From assembly GCA_947623455.1 (NCBI GenBank), contig OX392534.1, positions 37,453,426 to 37,517,425 on the forward strand: a DNA stretch of 64,000 nt. The letters are read 5' to 3'. The notes beneath the pieces are model-generated. The model saw only the letters and a program-made list of their open reading frames with translations, did no database searches and was not told the DNA's origin. How positions within the stretch are numbered: the first letter of the stretch is position 1; each line of letters starts with the position of its first letter. The translations under genes were made by a program, and so were the position numbers. This document shows positions 47,801 through 57,904 of the stretch, in pieces. Origin of the DNA: Mimachlamys varia (taxonomy: Eukaryota; Mollusca; Bivalvia; Pectinida; Pectinidae).

Positions 47801-48604
47801 TGTCAACCAGTTATAATTCAACACGTTTAATTCAGATCCTTTCGATCGGTTTGATATTCGTCGAAATTTCTGAGAAACATTCATGTTGGTAGATATGGAT
47901 CGTATATCATGTACAGTAAATGTGGACCATGTAATGTGTCTAGAACTGGTGTCATTCTCACCAACACCAGACAAATAAAACACAGCAATATACTTTCAGT
48001 AATTCAAAATTGGAAGTGGTGATCACATAAAATGTCAATTCCGTTTCGCTTTGCTTTACAAAGGAAAGAAATCTAGTTTAAAACATCCCAGATGCCCACC
48101 ATTGTTATGTAACCTTTCTTAACAATAAATGCACATTATGTTATTTTTTTTTATTAGACGTTCATACTGCTGTGTAATAGTTTAACACTGTTCTTCCGAA
48201 GTGAGATCGTTTTACCTATTTACTAACACAGTTGGGTACTTCCCCCGAGTACCTGTCCGGAAAAATAGTGTTAGAAATATTGTAATTTCTGTCTTGATGG
48301 ACCATTGGACCATTGGGAACCTATATTTGAATGTGCATAAGGTCCGTCCAATAATGTCTAAGAAATCATGCTAGCAAGTCGTAATTCTCAAAATTAAAGA
48401 TTGGCTCTGGTCGGCAATTTTCATCTTTAGATCGGACCCAAAATGGTATGTGTAACTATGACACCTTGAGGAACCTAGGACGAAGGGTGACTTGAAACAG
48501 GCAATCATTTGATTGGGAATGGTTATACTATATCATGGATAGATACGTTTTTAGTAAATCTATTATCATTTTCCCCACTCGGACAGTTAAGTAACTATAC
48601 TTAC

Positions 48605-51083
48605 ATTTTTTATCAACGCAGCAGGTGTATCCAGGGTTACACGTGAGGACAGTACTCACTTCCTCATCCTCGTGACACACGTGGTCGGTACCAGAAAATC
48701 GACACTCCCCGGGACCTTCAACTTCGACTTTTCCAACTCTTGCCGTGACACCACAAGTACCAGATGGTATGCAGCACTTTCTGCTCCCGGTGCACAAAAC
48801 GTTCCCAACAAATAGGTGATTTTTTAGGTCGCACTCACCGGAAGTGCAATGGCCTGTACTTTCACACAAGGTTGTATTCGGTGGTGGAGCTGGTGTCTGA
48901 ATTAGGACGACTGTGAATATGATAAATAGGGTTATTCAGGCCCGAATGTGTGGTTGGTTACATATTTCATACAAAATCTCAAACACGAGCGCAATTAATC
49001 TAATCCTCTTCATAGAAACACCCATTATTTAATTGTTTGTATTATTTGATTTCAATGATTTCAAACATCATTCAAAATATTGCCGGTAAGCTCGTTTGAA
49101 AAAATGGGAGAAACACCATATTTGCGGGTTTATATTGTAACGTGCTACAAATATAATCATTTATGAACGTTATATTTTCCTTTTGGTTTAGAAATTAAAA
49201 CGAAACTCTACTCCAAATTCTCAATTTTTTTTTCGTAATAACGAAATCCTACCTGCCGGTTCTACTGCCGTGTGCTGGTAGCTGTGTATTGTTTGGATAC
49301 CTCCTGTGGCAATACAGATGAAATAATATATAAAGTCATAAAGGGCCATAACTCACATTAAATGCGATCGATGCAGCATCACAATTGTATGATATCCGCA
49401 TGGTCATAAGATACCAAAATCACACCCCAAATTTTAAAACATTTGGACCACATTGAAAAGTAAATGCGTTTTCTACATACTTATAAATATACGCTGCCCA
49501 TATTTGGCAATTATGCAACGCCGTTTTGAGAAAAGTTGTAGCACAACAGCAAACCTGTCACATCTATTAAAGGCCCAATATACGTAATTTCGGGAAATTT
49601 TTCGTGATTCAGAAAATTTTGAAAAAAATCCAGTTGATAATCATGCAAAAATAAGCCTAAAACGAAGTAAACCTGAGCAGTAACTAACAAGAAACTCTTG
49701 ACAGAAAATTCAAAGAATTGAAAATACGTCAGATGGGGCCCACTTCAACAACAAACCGAAGTTAGAAGACAGTTCAGAATAGACGCGTGTTTACAAGTAC
49801 CGAGTTTTTGCTGTACCGGTAACCGCATAAGAATTCATCTTGAATATTACTGATATCAGTTAATCTTAACTAAATCTATAAATATGAAAAGTTATAAGGC
49901 TTGATTTTCGCTTCAAGTTTTGCCGAAAGTTACGTATATTGGGTCTTTAAACGCTTCATGTACATAAGTATAGTACCATTCCGTAATGAGGAGAATTGAA
50001 AAAAAAGTTCTTGTATATTCTACATAATGCTATAAAAGTCCCAAAGGGCCATAACTCTAGTAAATATTCTCACATCAAATTGTCTTTCAGAACACAACTT
50101 CGTGACATGGCAATTAAGCCAATGAAATGGATTGAAAACTGTAGACGATCTCCGTACAAACAACAGTTTATGACTGGAACACATTTTCAACATGAGCGCA
50201 TATCTTGCTATACAACGCCGTTACCTTAAAGCTAAAACATTAAAACAAAACCTGCAATTTATTGTAAACACAATTGCTTTTTGAAGTTTTCTTCAAGCTA
50301 CCCAAAATTGCATTAGATACAAAGCCCCAAAATGAATCGCTTTGTTAGATAATGTCGAATCAAACTGCCGTTCAGAAAACACAACTTCATGTTATGGCGA
50401 TTAGGTGTAAATCTCCGACAAACCAAAGTTAACGACGGACGCAGGTACGGACGTACAATGCCATTCAGGCATTGAACTATTGTCTTAATTAGTTTTGACG
50501 GGCGTATAAAATGGTATACAAATAGAAATTTCTGTGCGACATAAATGTCCCCGCCAAAGTTTGGTGAGAATCACAACTCTAGTTGCAGAGATTAGGTGGT
50601 TACATAACCATGGGACGGGACGGACATATACCCCCCCCCCCCTTTCATGGTGGGGGCATAACAAACCACACAACATATTTATGAGTTTACTTTGTAATGT
50701 GTTACAAGTAAAATCATTTATAAATATTGTATTTGTCTTGTATGTCTACCCATTAAAACGAAAAATCTATTATAAATTCTTGAACAATGCAACTTATTTT
50801 CTTTCGTGTTGAATGGAATCCTACCTGCGGGTGCCGAATCTACTGCCGTGTGATGGTGTATAGAACTTGTACCTGCTGCAATACCAGCCCCAGCAGCTAT
50901 GCCCAAGCCTGTCCCTATTGCAGTTTCAGCTGCAGCTCGTGCAAATAGCTCCCCAAACAAGGATCCTAGCCCAAGCAGAGCAGTCACGAACTGTCTCTTT
51001 TGCTTCTGTTCCGTTTCGTCTTTAGCCACAGTTATATTAAGTGTGGCTACCACCAAGCAGATTACAATTATCTGTGTCCTCAT
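48605..51083 (-). CDS. Secreted two-module Cys-rich protein, copy 3
   Basis: Coding exon A is 51083-50825 (86 aa): signal core IIVICLVVATLNITVA, propeptide KDETEQKQKR, hydrophobic QFVTALLGLGSLFGELF then AAETAIGTGLGIAAGAG, linker SSIHHHTAVD. Donor GTAGG, phase 1. Coding exon B is 48910-48605 after acceptor ttcacag, exactly 306 nt as in copies 1 and 4, with all 12 module cysteines plus VDKK, ending T|GTAAGT. A 5' exon near 52840-52804 (donor aca|GTAAGT) joins exon A at 51090. The 1.9-kb intron between exons A and B holds an exon A remnant (49250-49330) and an M2 MITE. The terminal exon was not found; if it supplies the stop, the protein is 188 aa. Confidence 0.75.
49250..49330 (-). pseudogene. 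Remnant of an extra exon A in copy 3
   Basis: On the minus strand it reads a short IATGG-like end, IHSYQHTAVEPAG and a GTAGG donor, as in the end of exon A. The signal and hydrophobic parts are gone. It may still offer a splice donor but has no matching acceptor that I can see. Confidence 0.65.
49571..49948. mobile_element. MITE family M2 copy, inside gene copy 3
   Basis: Ends aggcccaatatacgtaattt and agttacgtatattgggtct, with the interior in reverse orientation to the copy at 27952-28321 (cctgagcagtaactaacaag here; its inverse there). Confidence 0.85.
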
Positions 51084-51285
51084 CTTTTTTCTGAAATAAA
51101 TATAACGGAAACTAACTTATATTTAGCTAAAAACATTCTTGTGGGGTATCATGTAATCACGCTTCGTAACCTTTGACCTTGACATTGTCAATCTGAATTA
51201 ATGAAATACCAGCCATACGTGACTACCATACCTCACAGTTGTAGAAACGGACCAAAAAATGAGGCATAGGGAGGTGTGTGTGTGT

Positions 51286-51305
51286 GGGGGGGGGGGGGGG
51301 GGGGG
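51286..51305. repeat. Poly-G run preceded by (TG)n
   Basis: Twenty G in a row after a short gtgtgtgt tract, in intron 1 of copy 3. Copy 1 has a shorter poly-G run (33604-33616) at the matching place. Confidence 0.9.
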
Positions 51306-51409
51306 AGTTCTAAAATAATTTTCCTTGTCCACTTTGATAATTTAGACTGTTTAGATAACCTAACTTTCGTAATAGGTAACCCCGTGTTTCCAAAAAGATA
51401 TATACAATA

Positions 51410-51720
51410 ATAAGAGAACACCGAAGCGTTAACAAAATCATTATCCAAACTAAAACTCGATTAAACCAGGGGCAAAATATAAACAAAGGAAAAAATTATA
51501 TGGAGACCCTTGTAAAAATACAAGAGAATAAGACCAGGTGTTCCGAAAGAGTAAGCGTCTTCTGCTTCATCGGCGACATCGCCATGTAAATCTTTGTCAC
51601 ATCCAAGTAAACATCAAGTTCTCAAAATGAGAACCGAGTATCATTGTTAATCACAACAAGTAAACACACTAATGGGCATACTCAAAAACGTCCATCTTCA
51701 TATCACTTAAATGTCCAATA
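51410..51720 (-). mobile_element. Retroelement 3' tail copy in intron 1 of gene copy 3
   Basis: agagaacaccgaagcgttaa, ggagacccttgtaaaaatac and agtaagcgtcttctgcttca match the shared tail in minus orientation, the same as the gene. Confidence 0.7.
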
Positions 51721-52195
51721 TACGTAACTTTCCGCAAAACTTGAAGTGAAAATCAAGCCTAATAACTTATTATATTTATAGATTTAGATTGACTGATATC
51801 AGCAATATTCAAGATGAATTCTGACGCGGTTACCGGTACAGCAGTCTGAGCTGTCTTCTACCTTTGGTTTGTTGTTGAAGTGGGCGCGACCTGAATATTT
51901 TTCAGTTTTTTTGTCAAGAGTTTTTTCTTAGTTACCCCCCAGGTTTACTTCGTTTTAGACTTATTTTTGCATGGTTATCAACTGGATTTTTTCATAATTT
52001 TTCAGAATCCCGAAAAATTTCCTAAGTTACCTATAATTTTTCGGGATTCTGAAAAATTATGAAAAAATCCAGTTGATAACCATGCAAAAATAAGTCTAAA
52101 ACGAAGTAAACCTGGGGGGTAACTAAGAAAAAACTCTTGACAAAAAAAATGAAAAATATTCAGGTCGCGCCCACTTCAACAACAAAAGATAACTT
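51712..52195. repeat. Rearranged M2 MITE forming a near-perfect 150-bp-arm hairpin
   Basis: The left half (51712-52030) follows the M2 consensus. From about 51872 the sequence (gttgttgaagtgggcgcgac, gaatatttttcag...) is repeated in inverse from about 52038 to 52191 (...ctgaaaaatattcaggtcg... cgcccacttcaacaac), almost without mismatch. The centre is a 10-20 bp A/T-rich spacer near 52030. Confidence 0.88.
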
Positions 52196-52866
52196 TTACC
52201 TTTTTACCTTTAAAGATACAGAATATTTCTTAATGAGACAAAGATGGCGACCATAAAACTTGCCCATAGTTCTGATTAGCTTAGATTTATGTGATACTAT
52301 ATATGCTATGCATTTTATATATTTGGTTATATTATTTGCAGCTCTATCCACGCAATGTTATTTGGATGTAAAATGCAATAAAATCAAATTGAATTGAAGA
52401 ACCGAATTGAATTGATTCTTTATACTTAGTAGTAAAGATTAAAGATTATTGGTGGTAATCATGAATAATTTCATGAAAATAATGCAACACTTGTGTTTTA
52501 TTTTGCCCCCCCCCCCCTCCCCCCATCTAACAAACACAAATAGTCTGTCTGCTATGGAAGTTATCTATATTAACATGAAATCAGTATATAAGAGAGAAAT
52601 ATTTTTTTGTGAAAGTGAAAACAAATATATTTAGGTGTTACTTTTCACATTCTATGCATAAAATATTCATATTATTAACATCTTGTGTTGCTATTGGAAT
52701 TGTCTTATTTCTATTTGTTTCTACAATAAACCACCATAAAATCACTAAGTTTCCTCTATTATCCTCTTATATATAAGTAAGAATGCAGTATTGTAATACT
52801 TACTGTTTACCGTATTTCTCCTTCTTACAGTGTCGTCTCAGTCTGGAGTCCCCCCTCGTCTTCTGG

Positions 52867-52875
52867 CTTTATATA
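52867..52875 (-). promoter_or_regulatory. TATA box of copy 3
   Basis: TATATAAAG on the minus strand in the context ggctatataaagccagaag, as in copy 1. Similarity to the copy 1 promoter runs from about 52795 to 53215. The 5' exon ends at 52804 (aaca|GTAAGT). The region 52200-52795 shows a poly-C run (52506-52517) and nothing else. Confidence 0.75.
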
Positions 52876-53404
52876 GCCTATTAAAGATAAGGGAAAAGTG
52901 GCTCTTCACACGTTCGAATCTGATTTTCTTTGTACTTCCTTGTCCATGACCAATCGCGTTCATCCCAGAAATATCGAGGCATCGTTCTGTGCTATCTATT
53001 TGTGGGCGAAAACGAAGTGAATGTAGCCACATGCAAGTGTCCATTTTTCTAGTCAAAAAATTCAGAATCGACTATTTTGTCAAATATACACTTTGGAAAG
53101 AGATCATTTGTGATTTTGTTTTTACTATGCGTATATTTCCTAGCGGTGTTAATGAAATTAATAATGGAGAATTAATTGAATGGTATCTCCGTCCGCCGTA
53201 TAACCGAACAACTCGGTAGAGAATGGAAAATAACCATCCACAAACAAAACTAAATGGGAATTTCAATAAGTTATATTTATGTGTATGTTAATATTTTTTC
53301 ATCTTTGGACTTAGATTTTAGGTTTTACCAGGTTGTTATATACGGATAATTTATCTGCAATTAATCGACTTTAAATAAATAAAATAAGTAAATATACAAC
53401 ATTC

Positions 53405-53490
53405 GATGTAGCGCCCTATCTAGCTAGTTAATCCACTCTCATTCGCTTACAAAAATATACAATGTATACAATTAATACAATTCATGGGTC
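53405..53490 (-). mobile_element. SINE 3' end fragment
   Basis: On the minus strand it reads the end of the 8512-9018 SINE family (gcgctacatcga preceded by tagctagatagg-like sequence). Only the tail remains. Confidence 0.55.
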
Positions 53491-53995
53491 AAAGAAGTAA
53501 TATAAACGGTAGTTTTCTAATGTTGCAATCGAGTGGTTGCTCGTGTTGGTATTGTTTTTAAAGTTACAAGAGATACGAGCTATAGCGACTTCAACAATCC
53601 GCACGTGACATTGAACCACGTGATTTCCGGCCAAAGTTCTTCTCATCCAATCAATAATCCGAAAGGTCATATACCACTACAGTTACCACGTTTATACAAT
53701 AGTCCACAGCGTATTATGATAAAAAGTGAAATAGCTACAAGTGTTCAATCTCAAATCCAAACATCTTTGGCCGGAAATTCATAGATAACAAGTAAACTGA
53801 TCAAGGAAGCAGAAACATTTTTACATATGGTTATATTCCCATTATTATCTCCCACAAATGGAAACAGAACGATACTTATAAGGTTGCTGTATTGTAAGGG
53901 TTAGTTTAAAGGTGAAGGAAGTATAAAGACCTTGACAGATGGCTATGCGTCTAACTTTCTCTTACAGGCGTGAAATTGAACTTCCTTTTCAACAC

Positions 53996-54004
53996 TATAT
54001 AAAG
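53996..54004 (+). promoter_or_regulatory. TATA box of copy 4
   Basis: TATATAAAG in the context cactatataaagccagga. The upstream block ccttgacagatggctatg resembles that of copy 2. The predicted 5' exon runs from about 54030 to 54072 (tatataca|GTGAGT). Confidence 0.8.
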
Positions 54005-54129
54005 CCAGGAATATTGAATTGACCTCTAACTAAGACGAGGAATACTAAACGGATCGATTACGTGTATATACAGTGAGTAAATGTAGTGTATTATATAACA
54101 CCTTCTGATACGTTTAACTTAAGCTTTTA

Positions 54130-54835
54130 TCCACACGGACAGCTTACTAAGTACTAAGCTGTACGATAAATGTGATTTTATTCCGGTCGTAAACTTCTCT
54201 TTCTTGATAGTAACATCCCTGCTTCTCCATCTTATGGTGCAGTTGATTCATTATTCTATGGCTTACTCTTATTCTAAATTATAAAGATAATATTCTCGTG
54301 TGTGTCTTTTGTATTAGAGTGATCTTAGGTGGTAGACACTGCTGGTGAACTTCGTCCCCGAGGTTTGTCGTTCATGCATTCGAATAGTGTACGCTTTAGA
54401 ATATTCACGTGTATATTATGCTCATTTAATTCTAACGCACCTCCCTATCTGGATTCGGCATTTTGTACAATCCTCTGAATTTCGAAATGTTCGTGATATA
54501 TGTCGGCTGCTGACTCGAAAGGAGCATGTTGATGAGAAATATTTGCTATCTTTGTGTGATATGACATTTTGTGTATGTTCATTGGTGTGATTACTTGCTG
54601 TGATAAAGAGTGATGACGCGGTTCTCACTTTGAGGACATGGTGTTTACTTTGATATGACCAAGATTTACATGACAGATGTCGTCGATGAAGCAGAAGACG
54701 CTTACACTTCCGGAACACCTGTAAATCTTTCTCTCTTTTTCATATTTAGCTTTTAGGTTATTAATCGATATTGAGTTCAGATTATGGTTTTGTTGACGCT
54801 TCGGCATTCCCTAATTTTTTCCATTGTGCTGAGCG
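54130..54835 (+). mobile_element. RT element 3' fragment and tail in intron 1 of copy 4
   Basis: aagctgtacgataaatgtga begins a stretch related to the C-terminal part of the RT relic (KLYDKCDFI, then FSFLDSNIPASPSYG). The shared tail follows at 54600-54830. Same orientation as gene copy 4. Confidence 0.65.
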
Positions 54836-55278
54836 TCAAATAGGGGAAAGTGATTTCTATTGTAACAGACCCTGGTCAGTCCCAGCCTTTGGCCAGATCC
54901 AACAGCATTCTTCACTGGAGATAACGCTCAACTAAAGGCCAAAAGTGATGTTTTGGGAGACGTTAGAAAGGAGAAAGTTGTTTAGAGAGAACGAAAGAGA
55001 TAAGATCCCAAATTTAGTCGCCTCTTACGATCATGCAATGGGGGCAGCAGGTACAAAATCATACGCTCTACCTGCAGGGTATGTAGAACTTCGTCGAATG
55101 CCTCATTTCTAGCTATGTGCATACAACTGCGCGGCAGGGGAAGACAAGCATGGTTATTACTTCTATAAATCTGGTTGATAAAGTCAAAGTCAAATTTCAA
55201 ATAGTATCTAAAAAGCAAGCCATTAAAATGTTTAGGTCACAAAATGGTAAATTTCCGTTGGAATTATTTCAGAAAAAG

Positions 55279-57645
55279 ATGACAAGACAGGTTATTGTAT
55301 TCTGCTTGGTGGTAGCCACACTAAGTATAACTCTGGCTAAAGACGAAACGGAACAGAAGCAAAAGAGACAGTTCGCGGCTGCTCTCCTTGGACTAGGATC
55401 CTTGTTTGGAGAGCTATTTGCAGGAGCTGCAGCTGAAACTGCAATAGCAGGATTGGGCGTAGCTGCTGGCGCTGGAGCTGAAACTGCAATAGGGGCCGGG
55501 TTGGGCGTAGCTGCTGGCGCTGGAGCTGAAACTGCAATAGGGGCCGGGTTGGGCGTAGCTGCGGGAGTTGGAGCTGAAACTGCAATAGGGGCCGGGTTGG
55601 GCGTAGCTGCTGGGACTGGTATTGCAGCGGGTATCAGCTCTACACACAATCACCAGCACACGGCAGTAGATGCGGCACCATCAGGTAGGATTCCATTCAA
55701 CACGAAAGGAATTAGTTGCATGCATGGTTAAAGAATCTAGTGCAGAGTTTTCATTTTACTTGAAATGATTATATTTGTAGCATGTTACAAATAAACCCAC
55801 ATACACCGTGTTTTCCTCCATTTCAAAGGAGGGTAACAGCAATATTTTGAATGTTTCAAATGTTTCTATGAAGAGGATTAGATTTATTGTGCTCGTGTGT
55901 GAGATTTTGTATGGGATATGTAACCAACCACAATTTCGGGACTGAATTACCCTGTTCACCATATTCACAGTCGTACAAACTCCGACACCAGCTCCACCAC
56001 CGAATACAACCCTGTGTGAAAAGATAGGTCATTGCACTTCCGGTATATGCGACCTAAGAAACCACCTATTTGTTGGGAACGTTTTGTGCACCGGAAGCCG
56101 AAACTGTTGCATACCATCTGGTACTTGTGGTGTCACAGTAAAAGAAGGAAAAGTCGAAGTTGAAGGTCCCGGGGAGTGTCGATTTTCCGGGACCGACCAC
56201 GTGTGTCACGAGGATGAGGAAGTGAGTACTGTCCTCACGTGTAACCCTGGATACACCTGCTGTGTTGATAAAAAATGTAAGTAGGATGACTTGTCAATTG
56301 TACATGGACATATCTGACATAAACCTCTTTATATGTGACTTACAATTATAATACTAGTTCTTTTAATTAGTATCAAGGGCTACTCATCGTACTTTTTGTA
56401 ACCTATCGTGGAAAAACAAAAAAACTTTACATGGATATAAACCACTATTATATAATGTGCAGTGCAGTCTTATTAGGTCATGGTGACCTTAAGCAAAGGT
56501 AAAAAGTGTCTGTCTGTTTCAAACTTCCAATGGCACAGTTAAAACTTTCAATGGTATAACTCAAAGTGATGCTATGGTTCCCTCCCTGTTTCTTATTACA
56601 TGTAACAGTAACTGACAAAACCTCAAGAGTTCAATCTTATATCTTATATGTCGAATTCAAGGTCTTCACATCAAAGGCCAATGTCAAATTTTACATCATT
56701 TAAAAGCCTCACATTAAAAACTTTATGAAGCAAATATGGTCATGTTAGGTATCGTATGTTCAGGTAATCAGATCAAAGATCAAGGTCAAATGTCCCATCA
56801 CTTAACTGTTTAACATGTTGTTATGACATTATAAAGCAAATTTGGTAGTATCAAACAAGGTGTCAACTGTACAAACATCATGGTCATTGGAATAAAAATA
56901 AAACCAAGTTTTATATTTCTTAAATGCTATAAGGTCAGATAACATGATGGGTCCCTTCCTTGCGTGTCAGTGTTTTAATTTTGCTTTTGGAACCAATTCG
57001 TAAGTAATTTATAACTGTGAACTGGTGTGGCATTGTCATGTTTAGGATTTCATTATCTACCTGGTATTCTCCTGAATTTCACAATCTTCATTTGCCCTTA
57101 TTAAGACTCAGTGATACTTCTGGTAACCCAATACTGTAGATTCTCTACATATTAACTTTATGTTGCAACGGCGGAGCCCTTATAGATGGTTTCTATTCCA
57201 AATAACCTAGTTTTCTCCCTTTCCCCTATTTGACACCGCCCTCCTGTCCCCAAAAAGGCCACACCCTCCGTTTATATAACATTGAGACCACTTTGTGCAA
57301 AGATTCCCTTTGACACATTTGGTCAAACTACTTCCATTGGTTGAGAAGAAGATTTTGAAGGTTTTTGAAAATTTGAATATTGACGTATTTCCCCCCGAAT
57401 TCAACTCAACCCCTTTGGGGGACCATACCCTTCGTTTATGCGAAAGTGAGAACCCTTTAACCACAGATGTTCCAGACTAAATGTGATCGAAATCCTATAT
57501 GTCGTAAAGGGTTAGTAATGTTTGAAGGAAGAAATTGACGGGCACCGCACCCTGCCACAAGCTCACTTAGCTCTTCTTGCCAGGTGAACCAAAAATGTTT
57601 CGTATTTTGTGCATTTAAACTGAACTTTGTGTTTTCCTTTCAGAG
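55279..57645 (+). CDS. Secreted two-module Cys-rich protein, copy 4, with expanded hydrophobic domain
   Basis: Exon A coding part is 55279-55684 (135 aa) after acceptor atttcag: signal core VIVFCLVVATLSITLA, propeptide KDETEQKQKR, QFAAALLGLGSLFGELF, four tandem AETAI(G)AGLGVAAG units instead of one, linker STHNHQHTAVD, donor GTAGG in phase 1. Exon B is 55971-56276 after acceptor ttcacag, 306 nt, with 12 cysteines in two modules (C-x5-C-x4-C-x12-C-x5-CC; C-x16-C-x8-C-x11-C-x5-CC), ending AAA T|GTAAGT. The last exon starts at 57644 (cctttcag|AGATTTCG); the join makes TAG, so the protein is 237 aa and ends VDKK. Without splicing it would end CK, stop. This is the most complete copy: promoter, 5' exon, all coding exons and poly(A) signal are visible. 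Function unknown; a defensin-like secreted role is inference. Confidence 0.8.
55432..55618 (+). repeat. In-frame 48-bp coding minisatellite
   Basis: Four units of 48 bp containing ggagctgaaactgcaata and gccgggttgggcgtagctgc encode AETAIGAGLGVAAGAG repeats within the hydrophobic segment of copy 4. Units 2-4 are nearly identical, and the first lacks one codon. Copies 1 and 3 have a single unit. Confidence 0.93.
56460..57600 (+). mobile_element. Diverged pearl/HINE-like element in the last intron of copy 4
   Basis: Begins with ggtcatggtgacctta and contains ggtcaaatgtccc and similar words. Its end, cacaagctcacttagctctt plus cttgccaggtgaacc (57557-57591), is a decayed form of the terminal hairpin at 4651-4679. 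Boundaries approximate. Non-coding. Confidence 0.5.
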
Positions 57646-57698
57646 ATTTCGAGGAAATGTGGAGACATTCAAAACGATTTTCATTGTCCAATTTAAAA

Positions 57699-57704
57699 AA
57701 TAAA
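57699..57704 (+). terminator. Poly(A) signal of copy 4
   Basis: AATAAA in the terminal exon, 55 nt after its acceptor, in the context aataaagagat shared with copy 2. Confidence 0.65.
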
Positions 57705-57904
57705 GAGATTATATTTATAAAATGCGTAGGTTTATATTTGTTTGAAGTTGTTGGGATTTGATTTGCTGCATCTACATATCTGAAAACAGCGTTTGGTGCA
57801 GAACTGTCATTATTTTCACCTCCAGACCACTGATGAGTCCTAAATCGGTGAAATTGTCTTGAAAATGCTTATTGGTGTACCATGTTGTTATGATGTTTTC
57901 GATG

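Noticed and set aside
55269..55649. Pro/Ala- and Gln-rich frames antisense to copy 4 exon A
   Set aside because: They mirror the 48-bp coding minisatellite on the other strand. The sense strand has the signal peptide, splice sites and homologous copies.
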